Shown: positions 45,220 to 56,561 of the stretch, in pieces
How positions within the stretch are numbered: position 1 is the first letter of the stretch
How the letters are laid out: every line of letters begins with the position of its first letter
From: Pseudevernia furfuracea
Lineage: Eukaryota; Ascomycota; Lecanoromycetes; Lecanorales; Parmeliaceae
Assembly (NCBI GenBank): GCA_022315425.1
Contig: JAIUPT010000034.1
Span: forward strand, 434,001-498,000
Direction of reading: 5' to 3'
DNA: 64,000 nucleotides
Translations under genes and position numbers: made by a program
The notes under the pieces: generated by a model
Database searches by the model: none
The model's input: only the letters and a program-made list of their open reading frames with translations
What the model was told of the DNA's origin: nothing

Positions 45220-47744
45220 ATGGCACCAAGTCCTCCTAGACTCCGAATCCTGTCTGTAGGGGGAAATCAGATCTCGGCGTTCCTCTCATGGAGGCTCCAA
45301 GCTACCAATGCTTGCGATGTGACACTGGTCTGGAAATCTGGATACGAAGCGGTCGCCCAATACGGAATATCCTTCAAGTAAGCAGCGCTCTCTTCCTACA
45401 CGCGGGAACGGATCATGCCTAACCTGCTTTCTTACAGATCCAAGCTCTTTGGCAACGAAAGGTTTAAGCCGCGCCATGGTAGGTCAGACCATTGTTGTCT
45501 CCATGTTAAGCTGACCTGTCAAAGTTGTCAGAAGTCCGGAAGATGCGGCGGGCAAAAAAGCAGCTTTCGATTATGTTCTCCTGTGTGTCAAAGCATTACC
45601 CGATGTCTACGATCTAGCTGCGGTCATCGAGTCAGTCGTCACTCCTCAGCACACTTGCATCCTTGTCAATACTACAAACACCCTAGGTGTCGAGTCACAT
45701 TTGGAACAGAGATTTCCAACGAATGTTGTGCTATCACTGGTATCAGGAGCGGAAATCACACAACTTGGAGCAAGCGAATTCGAGCATGTTGGGGCCACGG
45801 ACGTATGGGTTGGCCCGGCAAATAAGAACGAGGCCATTCCAGCGGCCATACAGAATGATATGGCTGAAGCCTTGGCTATGACCTTGAGCACCGGCCAGGT
45901 CGACTGCAAGGTCTCCCAGAACATAAGACAGCAGCAGTATGAGCGTATGATAGGGTGAGCCTACGAGGACGGATTCAGGTCGATTCTGACTAACACGCTC
46001 CAGGCCAATTGCCTTCCACCCGCCCAGCGTTCTCTTCGAAGTCCCCTCACACGCGGAGTTGCTGGAAAAGGTTGGCGTTCGGTCAATGGTGGCAGATGTG
46101 ATAGATGAGCTTTTGCAGATCGCAACATCTCAGGGCTGTCAATTCGACGCCGACTTCAAGGAGATCACAATGCGGAGAATGTCCGAGCCGTCAGACACCA
46201 ACAGCATCATGTATCAAGATTTCACCGCGAAGAGGCCTATGGAAGTGGAGACCTACCTTGGATCCCCCATCAAGCTTGCTCAAGAAACAGGCGTCCGAGT
46301 GCCACGCATTGAGACTTTATATGCCCTGCTGCACCACTGCAACATCGTCAACCAGCAACGACCCGCGGTTCCGCCACCGTCTGCAAATCCACCACCAGGT
46401 GCTGCTCCGCCTCCTCGGTTGTCCTCTGCCCCTCCTCGACCGCCAATGAACGGCAACATGAATGGTCCTATGAATGGACCTGCGAATGGCAACGGCATGC
46501 GTGGAGGAAGAACACCTTCAATGGGTCCCCCAATGAGGCGGGGACCGGGACCGCCCACGATGAACGGATACCCGTCACGTCAATCCAACGGCTACAATCC
46601 TCGAGGACCGCCACCCAATCAACTGTCTCGGCGACCATCTTTCGAAGGCGATGACTTGGGAGAATTCAGTCATTTAGTTCTGTATGATGATATACCGGAA
46701 GGAGGCGTGGCTCCTGGGTATGTCGGTGATATGAGCAATGGCACACCAAGTTCTTCGGAATTGGCAATACGGGAGCGAGAGCTCAACTTGCGGCAAAGAG
46801 AGTTGCAACTGAGGGAGCAAGAATACAGCATGCGGAAAGGATCTAGGAGGCCACCACCTTCTCATAGAGGCGGCTTCGATGATGACGACGATGATGATGA
46901 TGACGATTTTTTCGACCCAATGGCGATGCGTGCGCCGCCGCCCAACATTGATCCTGATAATGTGGACATGATGAGTGTCACTTCTCGCAGGACGCGGAAA
47001 GCCCCGAGTCTTAGTCAAATCCGCCAAAACCCTGAAGGGTCGGTAGGACGAAATGCTGGCATGCGCCAAAGTCACAGCTTCGGACCTAGGCCAGGGATGA
47101 ACAGGAATCGCGCTTCGGCGCAGCTGATGGCGAGCATGCCAACGATGCACGACAATCCTTTAGACAATCCATTGATGGGCTACTCATCCAATCGATATGC
47201 CAACGTCGACCGGAAAACAATAGGGGAGGAATCGAGGACAAACTCTCTGACCGCTGCTCGGTTGAATGAACTGCAAGGGGCAGGCAACAACGCTGGCATG
47301 AATGGCGCTTATCCAAGCCCGAGCCCAGGAATGCCCAGGCGGACAAGCCATTCTCCCGGCAATCCGTTCAACGGAAGGAACATGGGAAGACCTCCAGCGC
47401 CAGAAGATGGATATATGGCACCAGGTCCAATGCATCCCAACGGGGGGCCATCGCCTCCTGGCGTGATGCGTCAACCTGTGCCTAGATATCCTCCTGGGCA
47501 AGGAAACGCTGTGGCACCGCATCAAGTCGAGCAACGCGCAGGGGTGAGCAACCAATATCCACCCAAAGGCCCTATACAAAAGAACGTACGTAGTCTGACA
47601 GGTAGTGCGAGCGCCAGCGCGGGGAGTGGCGATAGTGGTGCCAGTGCGCACATCGAATCCGACCCCTCGGCTCACAGCAGTCAGAGTAGCCTCGCACCTC
47701 GACAGGCTGCCCGTCTCCAAGGACACCCTGTAGGGGTCCAGTGA
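45220..47744 (+). CDS. Ketopantoate-reductase-fold protein with long disordered C-terminal tail
   Basis: Exons 45220-45377, 45438-45478, 45525-45954 and 46004-47744 (2370 nt, 789 aa). The N-terminal 330 residues follow the ApbA/PanE layout: RLRILSVGGNQISAFLSWRL (Rossmann start), YVLLCVKALPDVYDLAAVIE, CILVNTTNTLGVESHLEQRF, VVLSLVSGAE, IRQQQYERMIGPIAFHPPSV and the helical end with ETYLGSPIKLAQETGVRVPR. The dinucleotide loop is GGNQIS rather than the usual GAGAIG, so NADPH binding is uncertain. A 450-residue tail rich in Pro, Asn, Gly and Ser follows, with a coiled-coil-like RERELNLRQRELQLREQE and a run of ten Asp. S. pombe mug72-type proteins share the domain. Role unknown, perhaps scaffold or metabolic; the tail argues against a plain enzyme. 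Confidence 0.88.
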
Positions 47745-48541
47745 GAGGGCAGTGGCCAGTCCCACACCGAAGAGGTCGTCTCGGTATCGCAAAAGTCAAA
47801 CGGCCTTCCCAGCAGCGTCCACTTCACGTGCTTCGCCCTCACCGCTGAGGCTTCCTAGATTACCTTGATTTCGAAAACGCCTACATCCACTAGCATTGCA
47901 TACAGTCCACGGCCTTACATCCTTTTGATCCACCAACAATAGACGACCAAGCATTAAGCAAGACAGATTCATTTACATGGGCGAGAGAAAGGGGGTCCTG
48001 CTCGGATCGAACATCATCTGCATGGTCTACTTGCATTCGATCGTATATACGCACACGAATGTGACCTCCTTAATATTGTGGGACTACCTAACGTAATACT
48101 GCATTGGAGTCAGCGTTCGGAGCGTTTTCCTGTTTACATTTTGTGCTGCTCTCCCATAACACCAAGCGGCAGTTCTGGGTTTGCATGTGGAAGTCAGCAT
48201 AAAGGGTGAAAAAGTGGGCATAGAGTGATCTTCTGGCAGCTGTTGCTGCTCCTCGTGTTTTACTCGTAGCAGAACTGGCTTGGAGGAGCAGTGGATAATG
48301 AATTTCTTTCCCCTTCTACCATTCGTTTCCTTGACGACTATGATCAGCCACTGCCTTTGGCGCTTGTTCGAGCCATGAAATTCCCATCCTTGCTGCTTGA
48401 GCTTTGAGTGTTTGTGCCTTCACGTGACCTTCAGCCGCGGTGCCACATCCCTTGGCGCTATGGACTACCACGTAAGGTAGTTCTTGGCGATAGGCAAACG
48501 ATCATTCAATTCTTCCCCAGATTACCCAGCAGTCCTCCCAA
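47745..48541. other. Intergenic upstream of hsk3
   Basis: An 0.8 kb region holding the 3' flank of the reductase-fold gene and the promoter of Hsk3. No gene seen. Confidence 0.5.
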
Positions 48542-49026
48542 ATGTCCGCCTCATCCCATCGACCCTCCACGTCCTCTCTTTCCCATCCTTCCACTGCCGC
48601 CTCCGCTTCGACAATCAACCGCAACAGACAATACACCCATCTACACGCGCAATTGGCGCAACTAAATGCGCACCTGGCTGATATGGAGAATCTGGTCGGT
48701 ATGACAGCTGTGCAGGCCGAGTACGTGCGGGGCTTGGGGGGGTGGTGGGGGGGTGGGTGAGTTGACCGTTTTCCTCCCCCTTACTTTTGTCTGTGGGATG
48801 TGAGATGTGGTAGGGGGGGGAAAGGAGATGCAATTGGTGGATTGTGCTAGGGTGGGCACATATAAGAGCGTGACTAATGCGACACCGTCTTCGCATTTCC
48901 CTGGATGCGGGTCCGTCGCTTGGCTGACACGTTGTCTCTACGGTCAGATTCATGGCCGCCTCAAAGATCCTCGGCGAAGAATCAGCAAACGCCGCTGGGG
49001 AGAAGGAAAAGGGCAAGCAGAAGTGA
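48542..49026 (+). CDS. hsk3: DASH complex subunit Hsk3
   Basis: Exons 48542-48756 and 48948-49026 (294 nt, 97 aa) flank a 191 nt intron. The core matches Hsk3: RQYTHLHAQLAQLNAHLADM, ENLVGMTAVQAEYVRGLGG, and after the intron FMAASKILGEESANAAGEK. Hsk3 is one of the small subunits of the DASH/Dam1 ring that couples kinetochores to microtubules. The glycine/tryptophan-rich end of exon 1 (GLGGWWGGG) lies in a G-rich stretch that also forms the donor, so the exact donor could move by a base; the chosen site gives the only good frame. Unspliced translation would end at 48760 with 72 residues. Confidence 0.88.
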
Positions 49027-49987
49027 GACAGGAAGCATACAAGCCAGGTACTGCCAAACGCGATTAGAACAATGTGGAGGGCAAAGCGAGTGAGGATGTA
49101 TCCCGAGCGAACATGAGAACGCCTGAGGACTGCTTGCTGGGTTTCAACGGCTGCGACGAGAGAGGTAAAGGACAGCATTGGCCCAATTCAAGCGGTGGAA
49201 GGAACTCTTGTGAGAGGCAATGTGCCGTGGCACGTTGAAACACGAGCCAAATAGACTAGCGTGTAAGCCGAAGTCTCAACTCCTCTGATGTCTACAAGAG
49301 CCTTGCATATCGTCAAAATGCTTGGGAATCTAAGAACTGTCTCGTCTTGTCTTGCCTAAACGCCAGGACACCTCCATCGATTGCATGCCTTGGTCTAACT
49401 ACAGCCTGAACCCATCCATACCTTCATCCAAACCAGATCGCTCTTGCGTTGCCTCCCCGGGCCGTAGTATGCTCTAACCAATCTAGGGCTGAATCCAATC
49501 AAATACCAATCCCATCAGACCCAACCCCAAGCGCACTTCTGACACCTATGCCAAGGTTCGTCAGACGCGGTGATATCAGTTCAAAGCAAATGTCGTAAGT
49601 AAGCAAGAAATTGTGCAAACAAGAACGCAAATGTGTCCGAGGACGAAAAGAAATGGTGCAGCGATATATCCACAGAAAAGCCCCTCCAGCCATGTGGTCC
49701 CGCTCATGTCGGTATAGTCCACTGAGCCAGCATAGTATGTGTCGTGTAGGCGCCACGATTATGTCCGGATGAAATAGATCGAAGCCGAGCGTGAGGCGAA
49801 CTCGGTTATAAAAGGTATATACGTGAACTTTGGTAAATCTGTACGGAGTCGTCGTTGCCGAGCATAGCCGATGGTTGAGTCAATGATCTTAACTTACGAG
49901 GTAGCGCCTAGGCTTCGAGAACGCATGTCCAAGGATCCCTCGTGACGTGTCCGGAGGAGGTGATTGAGAGTTCCTTGGAGTGGCGAC
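49027..49987. other. Convergent 3' region between hsk3 and areA
   Basis: Just under 1 kb between two convergent stop codons, with no supported gene. It includes the areA 3' UTR, which in other fungi takes part in nitrogen-dependent mRNA turnover; no such element was identified here. Confidence 0.5.
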
Positions 49988-52893
49988 TCACAGGCTCATG
50001 GTCAACCACTCCCACTCCTGAGTCCCGGTAGATGGGCCTCCGGCCATGATACCCGGCTGTCCACCTGTACCCATCATGCCTGTGCCGGGAATGCCAGCCA
50101 TACCAGCCATACCAGCAGCAGCCGTTTGATGGGCCCCAAGATCTTTCTTCTTTGATGAAGCAGCTGTCACCTTTCCACTGGTATCGTCCGCATCAGCCAT
50201 CTCGGCTTCTTGGCCACCGCCTCTGCCGACCCCTTGTTTGGAGTGCCTCCTCTGGCGTTTTGGCACAACCGTCGATGTCGATCTGCCGGCAGCAATTGTT
50301 GCAGTCGGAGGTGCGGGCTTCGGTGGAGCGGCAGCAATAGGGGGAAGGCTGCCCATACCTGCAGACGGCCCAGGCCCATAGCTCGTTGGGGTGCTGCCAG
50401 CAGTTGATCCCGAATTTGTTGATCCGTAGACTGAGGGTGGAGACGCGGAGTCAGTCTGGCCTTGCACCTTGCCAAGGGTAGGCGTCGTCGCAGGAGTTTG
50501 GTGGATCGAATTCTTGCGAGAAGCTTTCTTGGACGAACGAGTGGATAAGTTGCCGATTGGAAGTTGATTGCCGCTACCACGGTTTCGCTTTTTGATGACA
50601 TCTGTCTTCAGGGAGAGAGGACGGACTACGCCGTGAAGTTTGAGAAACAGGCCACAAGCATTGCAAAGAGGATGACCTTCAGGATTCCGGCGCCATAAGG
50701 GAGTAGTTTGTGTGAAACAGTTGGTGCAGGTCGTAGGTACCCCGTTATTTTCGCCAGCTTTGGACCCACCTGGACTGCTTGGGCGGGACGGAGCTACGCT
50801 GCTGAAACCAGACTCCGGGGGAGAACTAGGCGAAGACTGAGGCCGAGCGTGCATAGCCGCCTGCTGACCGAGATGGACAGCGTTAGGGGTGGAACTCGTC
50901 CGCGGAATCTTCTGTCTTCTGGGATCATTGCTTCGATTGCGAATGTCACTAACCGAGGCGGAGGATCCATGTGTCCGACTGATATGACCACCTTGCGCCC
51001 AATCTTGTGGCGATGTCACTGTCTCTGTGCCCCCTATTGTCACCTGCTTTTTGGGAGGGCCCCCTGGATATCTCGCCGCCATTGTGTTGAGCTGTCCACC
51101 TGAATTCGCGTCCCATGGAAGTCCATTACTGCGAAGATCGAGAGACGGATCGTCCATGCTTGAGAACTCTGTCTGCATCATCATAGACCCTTCGGGGAAA
51201 GTGCCGCCTTCATCGTCTTCGGGATCCGAATCTTCACCAAAGGAGAACATGTTCTCATTACGTGGCATATTTATACCATGCGGTTGTGTACTAGTATATT
51301 CGGGGTGAAGGACTTGAGAAGGATTGACATGCTGCATGGAGAAAGCAGGGGCGGTAAAGTTTGCAGCTGATGCCGAAGCAGCACTTGTGACGGCGTTAAA
51401 CATGGCTTCGTTGGTGGGATTGTATAGGTAATGAGGCTGCATTGAGGTGGACAGGTTGGAGGGTCGATTACTGGAGTAGTTCTGCATGGGTCGCTGATGC
51501 CGCATATCGGGGTTTTGGCGACCGAAATACAAATGCTCGTTGTCGTAGAGCGGTTGCGGTGTAGATGTCGCAGAAGGATGAGCGGACCCTGGTGGCGAGT
51601 AATACTCTGCGGTACTGATGGAGGGACCCATTGTGGTATTCTTGTATGTTGAGAACGGACCGTGGATTGGAGAGGCAGCGGGCGAGAATGTGAAATTCTG
51701 GTGGAATGTAGGGTCGTCATTAATATTGAAGGTGTCGAGGTTGTATGGAACGTGAGGGTACGGGTTGGGTTGCATGGGAAAGGGCTGCTGCCCTGCATGA
51801 TCGAGAGAGTAATCACCCAATCCAGCATCCCGGTCTGGATCATTGGGTATCATGATACTGTTGGCAGGGTTTACTCGGGGAGAAAACTCGGCAGGCCGCT
51901 TTCGAGACTGATCACATATAGTCAGCAACTCTGAGTCCTTCGGTGATTCGCCACAGTACAAAGGGCGTACCTTTGTTTCGTCGATACTCGTCTTCCTCAC
52001 CCGCCGTTGTACGTAATCAAACTCATGATCTCTTACTCGGTCTTGAGTAGGTGCTGATGGAGGAAATTCGGGATGTTGTTGATGCTGGACGTCCTTCTTC
52101 GTCTTGATGATCGGTATCGCTGAAGCATTGACGCTTGAGAGGGATGGAGGAGGGGAAGGAGATACTTCAGCAGGGGATGCAATTGATGCAGGAAATATGA
52201 AGTCGTCGATGTTCATGGCATCCGGATCGGGGGTGTTTGAATGGTCTATGGACTCTCGGAGCTTTGCAATTCCCGAAGGGGCGCTGGTGGATTGTTGGCT
52301 TGCTCTGCGAATGCGCTCGTCAGTCAAAGTCTTCTGCGCAAAGGTGCGCTCGTCGGGTCTCAAACGTACCGTGCCTGCTCTCGTTCTTTGCGCTTCAGGT
52401 TCATGGCCATCATTCTCCAGGTCAGATTCTCCATTCGTTCTTGATTTGGCAATTGGGACTTGGTCTTGCTATAAAGCCTCCATATTTGCGTTCCAAGCGG
52501 GTCCTTTTTCTGCATTTCATCGGGGTCGCCAAGGTCGGCGCTGGAGGCGTCGTCCTTCCAATCCGAAAAAAAGCTTTCGCGGAGAAGGTCTTTTCGAGTC
52601 TTCTTGTTTTCTGGGGAGATGTCCAGTTTGTCTCGAACTTGAGCGTAGGGAAGAGGGGCTGGAGTATGTCGGTTGTGCGATGACCGTGCTTGCACTGGTC
52701 TGGGTGCTTGGGATGACTGCGGGGTCGAGAGGGTGGAGGATGAGAGGGCATTCGTGGGGAAGTTTGTAACATCATCGTCGATGTCCTCGGTGGAGTGGGT
52801 GGCTGCATGTGCGGGAGCCCCACGAGTCATGTCTCCCGACCGGCTCAAGTACTGCTTCGACGCATCGCTGTTGTGGGTAGTAGTCCGAGGCAT
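49988..52893 (-). CDS. areA: AreA/NreA GATA-type global nitrogen regulator
   Basis: Exons 52893-52370, 52304-51971 and 51907-49988 (2778 nt, 925 aa). The start MPRTTTHNSDASKQYLS is the first ATG. The conserved N-terminal block reads DEMQKKDPLGTQIWRLYSKT then KSQLPNQERMENLTWRMMAM. NIDDFIFPASIASPAEVS follows after intron 1. The single GATA finger at about residues 677-701 is CTNCFTQTTPLWRRNPEGHP with LCNACGLFLKLHGVVRPLSL and a basic extension. The last residues, EWEWLTMSL, are the AreA C-terminus that binds the co-repressor NmrA. AreA activates nitrate, amino-acid and purine use when ammonium and glutamine are scarce. Intron 1 is 65 nt; intron 2 (51970-51908) is 63 nt with no in-frame stop. Confidence 0.96.
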
Positions 52894-53462
52894 GAAGACC
52901 GAGAGGATAATCTCGGTCAATGATGGTGTGTGTCAATGAAAGTGAAAGAGAGGCTGGCCTTTCTCCACCTGCATAGCATGCATATGGAGGAGAATGAGCA
53001 ACGATGTGTTTTGTGTTAGTTGGGGTAAGGTCCTTTAGGGCCTTTCAGGGTCTCTTTTAGTTTCTTTGGAGGAAATGGGTATGAATGGGTAATGGTGGTT
53101 GGCCAGACGCGGGCTAAAAGGTTGGATTTTCAGCGGGGCTACTAAATTGGTTCGGGGTAATGTAGAGCTAGACCAGGGAATGCGTAACTAGTCGTAAACT
53201 AGGCATAACTAGTTTGTCCCTAGTGGCAATCATTTCGCTTCGAAAATCGAAGTATTTGCAATTTTGCGAACAAGCTCAACTGTTAGTCAAGTAATCTTTC
53301 TTTCGCCGTTCTACTAGTGCGTCGTGCACGCCCCTTGGTGGTATATTTCAAGGTGGGGGTACTGCATCTCACATGAACTACTGTAGTACGGATACCATCC
53401 CTACCTGCAGGATTGGATATCAAAGGCTTTAGAGGCTTACTAATAATTAGATCTACATATTC

Positions 53463-53492
53463 GAGAGAGAGAGAGTGTGTGTGTGTGTGTGA
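53463..53492. repeat. (GA)n(GT)n compound dinucleotide repeat
   Basis: Six GA units directly followed by about eight GT units. Confidence 0.9.
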
Positions 53493-54935
53493 GCCTGTGA
53501 GCCTCTTTGAAAAGAAGACAGGTCCTGGAAGACCAGGATTGCGGGGAATTTGGGGCTGGATATGCTGCTGCTTGTTCACCCTGAGACCCTCAAAACAGCG
53601 CCGACTTTGTGTTTGACTTTTTATCTTCACACTTAATAATAATATTATTTGCCCATCAACATGTGATCTCCTCCAACAGTGTCAATAATGAATTTAGCAA
53701 AGAGATGTAATTTATAGTTGTTTGTTGTCATTGAGATCAGTATTATGATTATATTATTACAAGCGGACACAGAAGAGTAGTTAGAAACACACTGATGAGG
53801 AGCAAGCTCAACATCAACCTCAAACCTCAGCAAAGTCCGTCAGCCAAAATGTTCGCATATTTCGACGCTACGTGTGCTGCTGGAGGTGACGATTGTAGGG
53901 TGAAAATGCTGACCCTATCCCGGTTTGCGCCGCTTTCAACCTTCCAGGTCTCGGACAATTATCTAGAGCCAACATCAGAGAAAGCTAGGTACAACGGCAC
54001 GCCATTGTCAAGAGTCAAAAAGTGTCGTGTAGCCATGCGCCAGGTGTCTGAAAGCCGCTGAGGTTTCGCACGCGTCTCATAGATAGTTGAGGATGCCGTG
54101 CTATCCATCTTATTGGCAAACGTTCATGTGCATGAAATCAGCATGTTCTCATTGGAAGATCTTGAGCCGTTCCTTCGGTCTGCGGAAACACAAGCGAGGG
54201 CTTATGCACTCTGTTGCCGGCCCGAATACTTATTTTGGTGTGGGACCAACAGACAGGAAAGAAAAGAAAAGAAAAGAAAAGAACGACCGAATGACAGCGG
54301 CTGTCAGCCATGGCCATTTGAATCCGTCCAATGAGGCCCCCCATTTTCACCAGTCATATTTGAAGCACTTCTTTCTTCCAGAGTCGATGCGCCGCTGTCG
54401 CTCTGATTCTTTTGTGGAGACGGGATTATTGCGAAATTGAGAGACGTCAAGTCACCCCTACCCCCACGCCGCTAAACATCGGTAGGGCCATGGTAGCCTG
54501 GTGGCACTTTTCAGCCAATGTTAGCGTATGGCAAAGGTTTGGGGCCTTGGTAGGATACCTGGGATTAAAGCAAAGTATATAGATCCAGGCGGATCGTAAA
54601 GATAAACCACGACCAAAGTGAGACAAGTCTAGAATGTACTGCCCGTCGCCCGAGAGTGTGTGAGTGAGCCTTCGCGACCAGTCCAGCCCAGTCCGTTCCA
54701 ACCAGTAACGTCGATGCAGTGTTTTGCCACAATGGAGTCAACAGCCAGTCCTGGCGACGAGACACCAGATACGGTCTTTGCTCAGGGGCGTTGATGACTG
54801 CAAAGTGACTGTATCATTATTCCTGGCATCACTGTTGCATTCAAAGTTTGATGATTGTAGCTGTCTTGCAGCCAATCACAGCCCAGATGTGATGCGACCC
54901 GTGTCGCCCGAGAAGGGCGTGGACTAATCTCGCAG

Positions 54936-55147
54936 GTTGAGTTCAATGTATCTGTGGGGACCAAAGACCCTGGATACGGAGTCTGGGCCGAAGCAAAAGA
55001 CCATTGCCTGATGATGGCCCAGCTGTCTGTACTCTCTATGCATGCGCCAGATGGTGTATTTCGATTTGGAAGATACACAGCGTTGGGAAGGCCAGAATGG
55101 GAGTATATTTGGTGTCTCAGTGTGGAACCAGACCAGACAATAGTCAG
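54936..55147 (+). other. Exon-like open segment of an unknown gene
   Basis: A 212 nt open segment is bounded by a good acceptor (branch-like GACTAAT then CGCAG at 54935) and a good donor (CAG|GTAAGA at 55148). It reads VEFNVSVGTKDPGYGVWAEA and then MMAQLSVLSMHAPDGVFRFG, ending EPDQTIVR, followed at once by an in-frame stop inside the putative intron. A possible first exon starts at the ATG 54732 (MESTASPGDETPDTVFAQG). No family is recognised and the flanking exons could not be joined with confidence. Confidence 0.3.
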
Positions 55148-56561
55148 GTAAGACTACACTGGCATTCGGAAGACAAGGGCTGGAATGGTTACGCAAAACC
55201 AATAAGAAAATCTTGCAAAGGAATGAGGGGGCCTGTGTGCCTTTTTATAAAAGAGAATGCTGAGCACGCCATCGGAAAAGATAAGATCTCGTGCTCCAGC
55301 GAGTGGTTGATAGCGAGAAGTGGCCTTCCCAGGGCAGGCACAGACACGAGGATAGTAACAAGCACCAAGCGGATAGGCGCCCGAGCGGCCCTATCGCCCC
55401 TAAATTTGACGCCCATAGGCTCTCAGGATGCAGATAACAAGCTGCAACAAGGCGAGATGAAAGCCTATCTTTATGATTGCGAGCTAAACTATCTAACTTA
55501 CCGAATGCATCTCATCAGTAGCTCGCAGAAGATAAGACTAGGCTTTGCTTCTCGTGTAAAAGACTGTGATGGCCGACCGTTGTGAGCCCCCTCCTCCACA
55601 GGTGCAACGTGTTTGGATAATCATTGCACGATAAGCATATCCATGGCTGTGAACTGACTATTCGCGATTGATGCAACAGCCTTCAATTACTACCTCCTCT
55701 AGTATGTCCTGGCTGAGGGTTGGCTGGCTCAGCCTCGTCCCGGCGATAGTGAGAAGTACGAATTTGTCGATAGCTTGGGTGTCTCTCCTTTCGTATTGAG
55801 GCTCGTTGACTATCTTGGCACATTACCTGCACCATTTGGCCAATCAGGAGTCCTTTGCAATAGTTATCCCTTCAATGCGTCATGCCCATCTAGCATCCAT
55901 GACCTAGTCCCTTCCACATCATAGACTCTTCTCCAAAATAGTTGAGAGGCAATGCCCCTGTCATGTGTCCTGATCAAACAGGGTGACCAACTAAGTATCT
56001 GGGAAGCTGGTCGGAGCTTCAAGTTCAGCTTTTCCGGGGACCTAAACCCTCGTTTCTTGTATGGCAACATTAGAGCAGCTAAGGGGGAAAAACAAATTGG
56101 CCGATACAGCCTGGTATAGACCTGTAAATGAAAGTAACCTTAGGGTTTCACACAACTGAGGCGATGAAGATCCAATGTCGAGCAAACATACAAAACCCAA
56201 CGTAAATCGTAAACTGCGACTGCGAGGGTCCAGGGCTTTGGGGGGCATCATCGCCAAAAACCCTGTCCATTATCCAATCATCCATAGCTTGAGCTAGTCC
56301 GTCGGAGTGAAACAGCATTTGACGAATACTAGTGGCATCGTGTTTTGATTGTCACTGAAATGAACAACAAATTAACAATGCCCCAGGAGTCGGTCGAAAA
56401 TGTTCGGATAACGCTTGATACATTCGCGGGGTTGCATTTTAAGGGAGTCATCATCTTCAAAGGATCCCACTCATTGAATCAGAACCAGCATAACTACCCA
56501 CTCCCAGATGATGTAGGGGTAGAGAGAAGGAGAGGAGGGGGAAATACGGCTACTGCCCCTT

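Larger units (their letters stand above)
52894..56561. other. Upstream region of areA, with unassigned exon-like segment
   Basis: A 3.7 kb region between areA and the nitrate reductase pseudogene. It contains a (GA)n(GT)n tract (53463-53492), a (GAAAA)n tract (54256-54283) and one exon-like segment at 54936-55147. The first 400 bp carry repeated ACTAG words. No gene can be assigned firmly. Confidence 0.45.

Noticed and set aside
52305..52369. areA translation starting at 52363 or 52920
   Set aside because: Both open frames begin with TTG. The 52363 frame is mostly intron 1; the first true ATG of exon 1 is at 52893.
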